A stretch of 64,000 nucleotides of DNA, from assembly GCA_949752745.1 (NCBI GenBank), contig OX457026.1, forward strand, positions 30,566,116-30,630,115. The letters run 5' to 3'. The notes below the pieces were generated by a model that worked only from the letters and a program-made list of their open reading frames with translations, searched no databases and had not been told where the DNA came from. Shown in pieces: positions 1-9,027 of the stretch (position 1 is its first letter; the number at the start of each line of letters is the position of its first letter). Both the position numbers and the translations under genes were made by a program. Source of the stretch: Protula sp. h YS-2021 (lineage: Eukaryota; Annelida; Polychaeta; Sabellida; Serpulidae).

Positions 1-180
1 TAAAAAATTGACAATATTTAAAAATTGTGCAGGACAATTTAAAAATTGTCCGCAATTTGGATTTAAAAACGGGCCGACCATTTAAAAATGGGTCGCCCAT
101 ATTAAATGGGCAACCCATTTTTAAATGGGTGGTCCGTTTATAAATTTAAAAACTGTGCAGCACAATTTATAAATTGTGCC

Positions 181-184
<4 letters not shown>
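1..184. repeat. Cluster of short palindromes nested in a larger imperfect palindrome
   Basis: Five clean hairpin sequences follow one another: 32-51 (9-bp arms ggacaattt/aaattgtcc), 76-94 (gacc/gggtc type arms), 95-111 (gcccat/atgggc), 113-130 (acccattt/aaatgggt) and 160-179 (gcacaattt/aaattgtgc). Loops are 2-5 nt and AT-only. The block from about 66 to 140 is also an imperfect palindrome centred near 103, so the small hairpins are mirrored around that centre. The cluster continues past the left edge. It is most likely part of a foldback or MITE-type element. No gene was seen. Confidence 0.8.

Positions 185-273
<89 letters not shown>
185..273. repeat. (AT)n microsatellite
   Basis: About 44 uninterrupted AT dinucleotides directly follow the palindrome cluster. 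The Ile-Tyr open frames across it on both strands are artefacts of the repeat. Confidence 0.98.
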
Positions 274-275
<2 letters not shown>

Positions 276-339
276 GAATTCTGGTCTTTGAATACGTTCC
301 AGGCATGTGCCCCGGTGTAAGGAAACGTTTGACCCCAAA

Positions 340-428
340 ATCGACCCCCGGTCAATTTGTTTTAAAACAAACAGCCCCCTCCCCGATGGATTTGTTTTAA
401 AACAAATAGACCCCCCTTGAAATGTTTT
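340..428. repeat. Duplicated 16-bp perfect palindrome in C-rich spacers
   Basis: The self-complementary 16-mer TTTGTTTTAAAACAAA occurs at 356-371 and 391-406, 35 bp apart, separated by C-runs. A partial third unit (gaaatgttttaacccc) follows. It reads as a short tandem repeat. No coding content. Confidence 0.75.
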
Positions 429-905
429 AACCCCCTTATTTTTCGTTTGATTTCTTTATTTCTTTCCACATATGACCAGCTTATTAGTTTATTCAATTGA
501 AATACAAACTATATCCATGAATAACGATTTATTTAGCGGGACCGACAGATAAACTGCTCGGATCGAAAGACCCCGCGTAGTAACCTGCGCCCTTTGCTTG
601 ACCACGTTTCTTGCACTCAAGTCCTGCTAGCCTTTGTTTCAGAAAATAATACGAAAAATCATCATATTTTAATGAAACGGAATGTCATTAGCAATTATAT
701 TGGTTACTGACTTGATTCTTCTATTTCGATTATCTATGCACCGTATCAACTTTTAAGGTTGTAAGTAAGTAAAGAATATCACCTAAACGGAAGTAAGCAT
801 AAAAATTCGTTAAAGAATAACAAAACGAAAGTAAAACAAGAGAGAAAGCAATAATATTGACAATCAGATTAAGCGGAACATGAACGTAATCATCTTCCAA
901 ACAAA
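429..905. other. Unassigned intergenic or intronic sequence
   Basis: AT-rich sequence without a convincing reading frame or repeat. The short minus-strand frame ending near 730 shows no recognisable domain. Confidence 0.5.
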
Positions 906-917
906 AATAACAAATAC

Positions 918-1005
918 AGTGAAACCCCGCCATAAGCGAGTCTGACAGGCAGTTTTTTGCCCCTAATAGCAGGGTGTCCTTTATATAGAGGTTTTATAGA
1001 CCAAG
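918..1005. repeat. Possible MITE end ('gaaaccccgcc..aagcgag' type)
   Basis: The motifs 'cagtgaaaccccgccataa', 'gcgag' and 'gggtgtcctttatatagagg' resemble the ends of short non-autonomous DNA elements common in invertebrate genomes. The recognition is from memory and no full inverted terminus was delimited here. Confidence 0.3.
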
Positions 1006-1049
1006 GTTACGTGTGGAGAGGGGAGTGTCAACATAAATTTTCGTGTATA

Positions 1050-1133
1050 CCGTAATTTCCCGCGTATATTGCGCATTTTTTCCCACGAATTTTGGCCAAA
1101 TGTTAGGGGTGCGCAATATACACGGAGTTAAAT
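1050..1133. mobile_element. Short MITE-like inverted repeat (GTAATTT…GTATATTGCGCA termini)
   Basis: The left arm (about 1,050-1,074) reads gtaatttcccgcgtatattg followed by cgca. The right arm (1,110-1,133) is its imperfect reverse complement (tgcgcaatatacacgga, then gttaaat). The two arms match over about 24 bp with several mismatches and enclose about 35 bp. A third, solo copy of the arm lies at 2,053-2,082, at the edge of the transglutaminase-like exon. The size and lack of an ORF fit a small foldback or MITE relic. Confidence 0.65.
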
Positions 1134-2052
1134 GAAACAAAAATTGTTTTACCTCAAATATTTTATTGATGTCATGGCATGTAATCATGTAACGTGTGGT
1201 AAACTGATAAATACTATAAACTGCTCAGTCTAGAACTAAAATCTATCAAAACCGTCAAATCTCCAGTGTTATAAAACTGAGTTCTGACGTGATATTCAAT
1301 TAACTAGGAAAATTTTCACGAGAACGTGTTTATTAGAAAAGCAAAATTACGATAATACGCAGACATGCAAACATTGTCTGAAGATAAATTAAAATTAAAA
1401 TGGACCTATTTTGGCCAGGTGTTTTCAAATCTAGAAGCGGATCTGATATATTGATAGATGTTTGTGATTCATTTATAAACTGTTTGTTTGTTTTTTTTCT
1501 CATGATCGTGATTTTTGATAAGCAAAGTTATTGTTAGAAAACGCCGCGCTTGTGAAAGATGCATATATATATTGTATTGTAAGTGCTTCGTATAGTTTAT
1601 GCCCACGCAGCACATACTCGAATATGGCTGTGCACAATAAAATTTCCTAAAAACACAAAAAAAAACTATCCAGTAGCGGTTGCCCTTTTTACCTTTTTAT
1701 CCATTTTGTTTTTAACTACTATTGATTGTGATTTTTCTACCTCATTGGGAAATATGATCTATTGTGTTAAGAGATGCGCTATTTAAAGTGTTATTTTAAG
1801 GCTGTTTGTTTGTAAAAAGGGTTATTGAGGCGTCGGAATGAGTATTGACTTGTAGCGTGTTGCTTATTAACCCGATTACAAAAGGGGAAGAGGGTGCAGC
1901 TTGGGCTATCGACATCTATGCAGTTTACATAATTTGTCAGTAATAATGTAGCAATGTAAAACAATAGCACTGATTGGCTGATTTGAGTAAGCAACGGAAA
2001 GGACGCTTCATACCTGGTAAAAAAATATTGAGGTTGATGAGTCTCCATTTGT
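1134..2052. other. Unassigned sequence, possibly intronic
   Basis: No recognisable domain on either strand. The stretch lies downstream, in the minus direction, of the transglutaminase-like exon and could be its intron. A later exon carrying the catalytic His/Asp was looked for and not seen. Confidence 0.45.
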
Positions 2053-2082
2053 GGGTGCGCAATACACACAGGATTAAATTAC
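2053..2082. repeat. Solo MITE arm abutting the exon donor
   Basis: Read on the minus strand, the sequence after the exon starts GTAATTTAATCC and continues with TGTGTATTGCGCACCC, matching the terminal arm of the element at 1,050-1,133. The GT donor dinucleotide is therefore the first two bases of a repeat arm. Confidence 0.55.
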
Positions 2083-2761
2083 CCGGCCACAGTGTGGCAT
2101 AACCCTCGCACACGGCAAGTCCAGTTTTCATAACCGCTTTAACAGTCTCCTCCTCCAGCTTCTTGGTCTGTGCCTCTTCGTCAGAAGCGGACCTGCCGAG
2201 TCTAATCAGCACTTTAACCTTTATTCTATCTTTTAAGGAGTCATAGTCATACGCGATATTTTCTCCTATCCATCGCGCAACATCTCGAGCCTTTGCCACT
2301 TCGGTGTTGCATGGCGAAAGTAAATATTCGACCAGATTTGTGGGATCACTTTTCAGCGATTCATCCGCCTGTGAATATGTATTTGACAAGCTCTGAAATT
2401 TTATCGGTTGTATCGTTTGCGTGACCTGTCCAGGCAAAACTTTACATATCTCTTCACAGATGCTAGATTTAATGTAAGCATAATCTAATGAGCTGAATAT
2501 TATTACTAACTGTCCCCATATGCTGTCAAGGATGGTATTCTTGAAGATAACATTGTATGATATATATGGATTGTAATTACTTTTTTCTCGAGTACAATTT
2601 TGCAGACATCTCAATATATTCCACTGTTGTTCGTTGTTCCTTCTTTCTGTCTCGTTGCGAGATTCATGGTCAGATCTTGGCTCAGATCCGTCATTGCTTG
2701 TGTTATCTATGCTCTGTCTGCATGTTTGACAGGCTATGTGTTGTTCCCATTGCCCTTGTAT
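2083..2761 (-). CDS. Partial transglutaminase-like (KY/hillarin-type) protein, single exon candidate
   Basis: The minus-strand frame is open from 2,761 (just after two in-frame stops) to a GT donor at 2,082/2,081, about 226 codons, with no in-frame start ATG, so it looks like an internal exon. The N-terminal third is hydrophilic and Asn/Glu/Arg-rich. The C-terminal part holds the recognisable domain: an Ala-Arg-rich helix followed by ARWIGENIAYDYDSL and then TGLAVCEGYATLW. In KY, hillarin and related transglutaminase-like proteins, W-I-x-x-N-I-x-Y-D precedes the catalytic Cys in V-C-x-G-Y-A, so the Cys half of the active site is present. The catalytic His and Asp would lie in later exons, to the left, and were not found here. 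The true acceptor may be internal, for example before GTCACGCAAACG near 2,425 or before ACAGAGC near 2,725. Family members act as cytoskeletal or extracellular cross-link or peptidase-like proteins; the activity here is unknown. The donor lies in a repeat arm, so a pseudogene is possible. Confidence 0.6.
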
Positions 2762-3289
2762 TCATCAATACTCATTACGCTATGTATGATCGACTGTTTG
2801 TTTGCGGTTTCCTTTTAAATTGAGTGTTTGAAGATAGTGTATACCAATGGAAAACATTACTGCAGAATTTATCTCTTCAAACTTTCAAAACGTCGTGAAG
2901 GGGAACTGTATTAAAACCATATTGTAAATGTAAATGATTGTTCTATTGAAAAGTAGCCGATAGCTCATACTCAGATTCCATGGATGGCCACCAAAACATT
3001 TAATGTAACCACACTCAGAAACGTACCTATTACTATTTCACCTACATGACATACTTCATAACGTCATATCAGTAATATACCCTTAAAATCTAATGTTTTA
3101 CGATATTAACAACACCCTAAACTCGACTATACAAGGACACAATGAACGTGTTACATTAATCGACAGTCAGTATATTCAATTTCTACTTTTGAGTATAAAC
3201 AGTGTATTCAAAGGGACAGGCTCTCACTACGGTGCCTTAACATCTTGCAGGAAACTGGTATGTTGCAAACGCAGACGCAGACATTAATT
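2762..3289. other. Unassigned sequence
   Basis: No convincing coding or repeat signal on either strand. The plus-strand short frames at 2,557-2,823 overlap the transglutaminase-like exon in antisense and look incidental. Confidence 0.45.
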
Positions 3290-3813
3290 ATGGCTAGTCT
3301 TACAGTTGTAAGCTATAATATGCGTGGAGGAAGAAATATTCCCGCATTCTTGAATTTTTAAAACGCAAAAATGCAGACTTTCTGTTTCTGCAACAGGCGC
3401 ACGCAGTGGAGGAAGACCTGAACAGCTGGCTAAACATCTGGGATACGGGTAACATATGGCTTAACCCAGGTACGACCAGAAGCACAGGACAAGCTATTCT
3501 AACAACACAAAACTTGGAAATAATAGAAACACAAGATTATAATGGATGGTAGATTGCATGTCATTAAATTTTACAGAACAGGTAAGATTGTATCACTTGT
3601 TAATGTTTATGGTCCCAACAACGAAATTAAAAAAGAGGAATTTTTAAACTGCTTTCGAAACATGTTGGACTCTTGTGACTAAGGGTATGAAATTATCTGC
3701 GGCGCGGACTTTAACATGGTACAAAACAGTGATATGGACAAACTTGAGGGCTCTTCTAAACCATACAACAGTCAGAAAAACTTAAACCTATAGAAGACAT
3801 CAACCTAGTTGAG
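3290..3813 (+). pseudogene. Decayed LINE ORF2 N-terminus (APE-type endonuclease domain)
   Basis: The frame opens at an ATG (3,290) with MASLTVVSYNMRGG, the usual start of the apurinic-endonuclease-like domain of non-LTR retrotransposons. It shifts frame near 3,331 and continues as a recognisable endonuclease: FLKRKNADFLFLQQAHA, a tryptophan-rich 'WLNIWDTGNIWL' stretch, VNVYGPNNE, and 'GADFNMV' near 3,692-3,712. In-frame stops occur at about 3,550 and 3,678. The usual LQE-T-H catalytic glutamate position reads Gln here. Similarity ends abruptly at 3,813, where a different tandem repeat starts. No reverse transcriptase domain follows, so this is a 3'-truncated or interrupted dead copy. Confidence 0.85.
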
Positions 3814-4625
3814 CCAACTTCCCGTTTGGGGCTCAAAAGTGACTTGAAGGTCAAGGGCACCGGAAGTTATACCTTACGTAACCTCGTGAAGGGGTTGGAG
3901 GTCGAAAATGTGGTCAAAATTGCTCTCTTACCGTTTTTGAGATAAAGGCCAGCTTCCGGTTTGGGGCTCGAAAGTGACCTGGAGATCAAGGACACCGGAA
4001 GTTATCCCTTATATATGACATCATATAGGAGGTGGAGGTCGAAAATGAGGTCAAAATTGCTCTATCTCTTACAGTTTTCGAGATAAAAGCCAACTTGCAG
4101 TTTAGAACTGGAACGTGACCTGGAGGTCAAGGACACCGGAAGTTATACCTTACGTAACGTCGTGTAGGGGGTGGAGATCGAAAATGAGGTCAAAATTGTT
4201 TTATCTCTTACCGTTTTAGCGATAAAGGCAAGCTTCCGGTTTGGGGCTCGAAAGTGACCTGGAGGTCAACGACACCCTTAAGTAATATCGTAACGGACGT
4301 GGAGGTCGAAAATGAGGTCTCTTACCGTTGTCGAGATAAATCATTGTTTTTCTTAAATAACTTTTTTGCGCGATCTTACCTTGACCATCAAGGTCAACAA
4401 ATTTTAACGGGTGCCTCAGATCACATCGTCCTTTATATATGTGCCAAGTTTGGCTTTTCTAGCTTCAACGGCCTTGCTGTAGATGTCTGGAAACCGACTG
4501 ACCTTTTCCGCGATTTGACCTTTACCAGTAAGGTGCACCACTTTAAATGAACCTATATAGATGTGCCAAGTTTAGTTGGTCTAGCTTCAGCGGTCTTGGA
4601 GGAGATGTCTGAAAACCGAATCGGG
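3814..4625 (+). repeat. ~140-bp tandem repeat family ('GACCTGGAGGTCAAGGACACC')
   Basis: Four degenerate units begin at about 3,825, 3,958, 4,098 and 4,238 with the phrases 'tttggggctcgaaagtgacc', 'ggaggtcaaggacaccgg', 'aagttataccttacgtaac' and 'gaggtcgaaaatgaggtc'. A different tail (4,340-4,620) contains 'gtgccaagtttggcttttc' twice in variant form. The whole block recurs in inverted orientation at about 12,550-12,990 with high identity, so it is a dispersed repeat rather than a local array. The 98-codon frame at 4,254-4,550 is embedded in it and is not a gene. Confidence 0.85.
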
Positions 4626-4860
4626 GGAAGAAGAAAAAAATTCTAAAAAAGGGAGGCAAAAAGGTGAAGAATTCGAGGCAATCCATCCCCATTTTGGTAT
4701 TTTCAATACCAAGTGGGAATAAACTTGGAATGATGTGTCTGGGCTATATCTCCGAAAGTAAAGGTCGATAGAACACGCATGGAAGGTGAGCAACATCATG
4801 TTTTTATGAGTTCTGAATTGGCAGATTATTTTTTCGATTATTGGAACATTGCTGAAGTCG
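4626..4860. other. Unassigned spacer between repeats
   Basis: A purine-rich run (4,623-4,660) and unique-looking sequence. No domain was seen on either strand. Confidence 0.4.
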
Positions 4861-5580
4861 AGTCCAGGCTAGATCTCTAAAACTATTGACCGAATCGTGT
4901 TGAAATCTCATGCATGGATAGAGCACACACGACAGGTGTGTAACGTGGTAAAATTAGTAAAAAGTTGTCAAAACGACAGTTTTGTTAAAAATTTAATAAA
5001 ACTTCGCTTTTTGATATAATTTTCTGTAATGGAACGTGTTGTCGAGGCTGTATTGCTAGGCCTGTGCAACGGATATTGAGAATTTGCAACCTCGCATTTT
5101 TGCTCGAAATCAGGAAAAATTCTCAAAGTGACAGTATTTTGAAATTTGGTAAAACTTAAAAAACGTTTATGCAACTTTACCGGCAAAGCCATAAGTCGGA
5201 GTTTTTAAATTTACACACGAATAACATGCATGTGCAATGCGTGCAAAGTCGTGTTATTATTCGGACTCATCAAATAGTGACAAAATGGATGATTCTTTTT
5301 ATTTTTGAAAAATCTCACACATAGAGAGTGCACATATTGCAGGAGTGCAACGTATTTTCGTTGGATTCATGAAAAAATTGAAAAGGACTGTATTCTGAAA
5401 TTTGGTGAAATGTTTTGATATGATTTTGTCTATGAAACTGAACGTGTCTTTCAGGCTGTGTCTCAAAAACTAATTTTCTGATTTCTTTAAAATCTCACAC
5501 ACTGACACAATATTGAAAATTGCCAAAAAGTCTTTTTTTAATTGTAAAACTTAGCTTTTATCGGAAATAAGAAATGTAAA
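4861..5580. repeat. Degenerate long tandem repeat ('aatctcacacat..gtgcaacg')
   Basis: Two to four weakly similar units share, in order, 'ctctaaaactattgac', 'gaaatctcatgcatgg' or 'aaatctcacacatag', 'gagcacacac' or 'gtgcacatattgc', 'aggtgtgtaacgt' or 'aggagtgcaacgt', 'gacagtattttgaaatttgg', and 'tggaacgtgttgtcgaggctg' or 'ctgaacgtgtctttcaggctg'. The style matches the ~165-bp arrays at 9.1-10.56 kb, suggesting an older member of the same broad class of elements. Confidence 0.6.
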
Positions 5581-5730
5581 ATTGTTAGAATTCTGAAATA
5601 CGTGATGAAAGTGTCAGTAGTATGACTCTTTGCAAACCGGCTTTAGCACTGATTGCATAGGTCATCCGCGCTACGCACGAAATCGTGTCTCTCCTGGGCT
5701 CTAGTTCTTTTGCCACAAGTGAACATCCAA

Positions 5731-5895
5731 CAATTGTTTGCAGCAGCTGAACAGCCAGCAATTGTTTACAGGAGCTGCACATGTAGTAATTGTTTGCAGC
5801 AGCTGAACAGGCAGCAGTGCTTTGCAAGAGCTGAACAGCCAGCAGGTATTTGCAGCAGCTGAACATACAGCAGCTGTTTGCAGCAGCTGAACAGA
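5731..5895 (+). repeat. ~30-bp minisatellite (attgtttgcagcagctgaac)
   Basis: Five to six imperfect copies of a ~30-bp unit containing TTTGCAGCAGCTGAACAG. The unit length is divisible by three, so open Cys/Gln-rich frames appear on both strands. They are repeat artefacts. Confidence 0.9.
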
Positions 5896-6810
5896 TGTCA
5901 TTTTTCCGCATAGGAGAACACATAAAAGCACACAAAGCAAACTACTTCATTTCACACAATATTGATTTCATAGGCAGAATACTTTTCCTCATTCCTATAC
6001 TAGTGGATTGGCTTCTGAAATCCCAAGTTTGTCCAATATTTTGATGTTGGAAAAACCAAGACAGTTGCCATCTGATGCCGCTACAAAGAAAAAAATTCTA
6101 AAGCATTCTAATCCTAACATAAACAAACGAATGTACATAGGATCGTTGTAAAATTTAGAATGCTTTAGCTTGTGCTGGCATTTCGTTCGGGCGAGCTTTA
6201 ATGTCGATATCACAATGAACATCAGCACGGACGAGGCATAATTCGCTGCAGGCACAAAACGATACAGTAAGTATATAAAACTAAAGTTAAAAATAGTCTG
6301 CAACGATCCATCAAATTTTGGGAAAATCACTGTACCAGTTCAGGAGAGGTTGTTGCCAGCTGGATATGGGGACAATTTTATTACTCGGAGGGTACCTGCA
6401 CATTGCCTGAATTTTTAATAGCCTGAATGTGGAATGTAACATAGATTCAGTATTAAAACCAAAAAAAACTAATACCGATTTCGCGAACAAGTAGCGAATT
6501 ATAAACTTGTCAACTATGAAATGTGGTTATTGTTGAATAATTGACACACGACCGTATGTAGTGAGTACACTATACATAAGGTTTTGTATGAAGTAAAGGA
6601 AAAACGATATTTGTTTTGAAGTAAAGTAAAAACAATATTTATCACATTTCGATGTTTGTCGTTGCGTGGTACTCCAATAACAATATTACGGCTATCAGTA
6701 GGAATGTAGCGTTTCGCTTAAGACTAAGTATCTATATATCTGATGTAAAATTGTGGATCGAATATTGGCTTGAGGGAATTATTTCATCGCAGAAATATGT
6801 ATTAAGCAAC
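5896..6810. other. Unassigned sequence
   Basis: A minus-strand frame of about 110 codons (5,995-6,330) and short plus frames are open, but none shows a recognisable motif. An inverted pair occurs near 6,095-6,165 ('aattctaaagcattctaat' / 'aatttagaatgctttagc'). Confidence 0.4.
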
Positions 6811-6910
6811 ACCCCCAACCACACATCAATTAAAACCCCCGAGGCACCCCCCTCAACCATCACCCCCTCCCCCAGGACCCATCCACCCACGAACAACCAA
6901 AACCCAAGGC
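6811..6910. other. C-rich, G-poor tract with G-quadruplex potential on the minus strand
   Basis: About 100 nt with very few G residues on the plus strand and repeated runs of 4-6 C (6,813, 6,835, 6,847, 6,863 and 6,869 regions). The complementary strand has at least four G-runs within quadruplex-compatible distances. No coding support. Confidence 0.55.
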
Positions 6911-7535
6911 AAATAGCCCCTTCTTCGATGTAGATCAGGCCCAGATGCCGGAGAAGAGATTCGATCAGGGGGCCTCAGTCCCAGAGGGAGTTTGTCTAAT
7001 CTGCTAAAAAATCCGTTCGGCGAAACGTTCTTCCTGTGTATGATAAATTGTCTCAATGGCTCCTTTTGATTACATTTAAATACTAGTAATCGTGGCGGAT
7101 AGCAGATCATGTACACATTGGCTTTGTTTAATTAGTTTTGTAAAATGCAGCGCTAATGCTAGCAGTGCGAGCCAACTGGTTTTATGCATAGAATTACTAA
7201 AAAATCGTCTGTCTTTGCTCATCGATTTTACGATGAAGATCTCTACCAACCTTCTTAAAAAACCGGGAGGATAAAGTTCAGATCAAGTGCTGTATACTTG
7301 CCAAATTTGGTTTCTCTCCCTTGTACCATTTTTGACGAGTTGATGCAACAAAATCATGCACCTCCGATTCGGAAGAAAAAAAAGACGGCGGCAAGTTGTA
7401 CTGTTTTCGACAAGACAAATTCAACTAACTTGAGCAAGCTATGCTTGCCAAGTTCAAAAATAATAACATCAAACCAACGGGTCTTGGACATATGCCACCT
7501 GGAAAACTGACACCTGGATGGCTACTACCCAAACA
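6911..7535. other. Unassigned sequence
   Basis: Short open frames without recognisable motifs. 'ccaagttcaaaaat' and 'gccaaatttggtttctctc' phrases hint at degraded repeats. No gene is supported. Confidence 0.4.
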
Positions 7536-8249
7536 AATATTATAAAAAGTTTTTATAGCCCCGCCCGGATGGGCTTTTATGTTTTTGACCTGTTCGTGTG
7601 TGTGTGTGTGTCAATCTGTTGTGTGCAAGATATCTCTATACAGAACTTCAGATCTACTTAAAACTTGATCGATTTATTTCTTGGGTCAGTCGGACGGTTC
7701 TATCAATTTTTCAAGCATGTCACGTGATTAAGGCAGGTGTATGACGTCTTTACGAAAAATCTTGTGTGCGAAATTTCTCAGCCGCTGAACATCGGAGAAA
7801 GTTAAAACTTGGTGGAATTGTTGCTTGGCAGGTCCGAAAGATTCGATGTTGTCTTATTTACAGGTGTAAGCAGATCTAGCTATTGATTTTTTTCGCCGCA
7901 TGCTTGATTGGGTTGCCAAGGTGTTCTATATATATATAGGAGCTATTTTGTATCGATTAGCATTGTTTGCAGAAGCATTTTTCACTATTAAAATGGGTCA
8001 TCTGATATCTTGTTTATGAGAAGCAGCTCACCATTTTGGAACCGAAATGCCTTCCCCTTCTCCCACCGAGGTGCGTCATTTGATGCGCAGTTATAAAGAA
8101 TGCTTTTCTAGTGCTTTTACGCCGATCGGAATGTGCGAAGACAAGGTAGTATATCACGGCTATAACTACAATTATGGTACAGACCGTAGCCTTGGGTAGA
8201 AGGGTTAGAGTTGCGTGTATAGTTGGACCTACATTTAACAGCTGGGGTT

Positions 8250-8502
8250 AGGGGCATGATGGTTAGCAAAACATAAGAAAAAAATCCAGACCACCCTCAA
8301 GACCTGGATAAAAAGATGTAAAGTAAGACCCGTTTGTCGTGGCCCCTTCCAGATTCGGGTAAAAAGACGTAAGGTAAAACCTGCCTTATTGACAAACCAA
8401 GACCCAGATAAAAATGTAACGTACAGTAAAACTACTGTAATGACCAACTTCAGATCTGGATAAAAAGGGGTAAAGTTTTAGCGACCACCTTCCAGACTCT
8501 GT
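8250..8502 (+). repeat. 51-bp minisatellite (ctggataaaaagatgtaaag)
   Basis: The phrase 'ctggataaaaagatgtaaag' recurs with changes at about 8,300, 8,351, 8,401 and 8,452, giving a 51-bp period and about five units. Confidence 0.85.
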
Positions 8503-8612
8503 TTTGTTTTGTTTATTTTTTTTTTTACAATGAATTATGGTTATATTTTGTTATGAACAAAATATTGGATGTAGGATATCCAAAACAAAAGCAAAAAACA
8601 AAACGAGAAGGC
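8503..8612. repeat. Inverted repeat with T-rich and A-rich arms
   Basis: gttttgttttgtttattttt at the left is mirrored by 'caaaacaaaagcaaaaaac' and 'aaaacgag' at about 8,580-8,610. It could form a stem of about 20 bp around a 60-nt loop. Probably a small foldback insertion. Confidence 0.45.
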
Positions 8613-9027
8613 CAATTCAAACTGTCAACTTTTAATGCGTGTTACATTGGAAGGCGTATGACATTACATAAAAATTTTGTGTGCAAAATGTCTCAGCCGC
8701 TGAACATCAGAGAAAGTTGAAACTTGGTGAGATTGTCGCTAAATAGGTCCGAAAGACTCTGTCAAATTTTGCCCGGAGTAGAACTAACCAAAACGACATA
8801 TGACGCCATTACATAAAAAGCTATCTGCTGTTATGTCTCGACAACGGAAAGTTGAATCGACTTCAAACTTCGTTTAGTTATTCCTGGGATAAGTCGCCTT
8901 TGTTGAACGTTTAACTCGTATAGTCAATTGAGAAAGGCGTATGACGCCATTGCATAAAAATATCACGTGATATATTTTGAAGTCGCTGAATCTAACCCTG
9001 CTTTCCCATTTTGTCGGCTCTTTTAAT

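Larger units (their letters stand above)
7541..9027 (+). mobile_element. HINE/pearl-like element with a (GT)n tract and ~160-bp repeats
   Basis: The block starts with an AT-rich palindrome (ttataaaaagtttttata, about 7,540-7,557) and a GC hairpin (gcccggatgggc), then a (GT)n tract at about 7,596-7,610. Degenerate ~160-bp repeats follow: the phrase 'gtatgacg..ttacataaaa', then 'ctcagccgctgaacat', 'gaaagttgaaacttgg' and 'ggtccgaaag' recurs from about 7,735, 8,650, 8,795 and 8,935. Hairpin, microsatellite and tandem core is the arrangement described for helentron-associated interspersed elements (pearl/CvA in oysters). Class assignment is by architecture only. A 51-bp minisatellite (8,250-8,502) interrupts it. 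No RepHel protein is encoded. Confidence 0.5.

Noticed and set aside
106..400. Several Ile-Tyr repeat open frames on both strands
   Set aside because: They are translations of the (AT)n microsatellite.
5585..5940. Cys-rich minus-strand frames resembling a small secreted toxin-like peptide
   Set aside because: They arise from the 30-bp minisatellite (GCAGCAGCTG units); Cys spacing follows the repeat period and there is no signal peptide.
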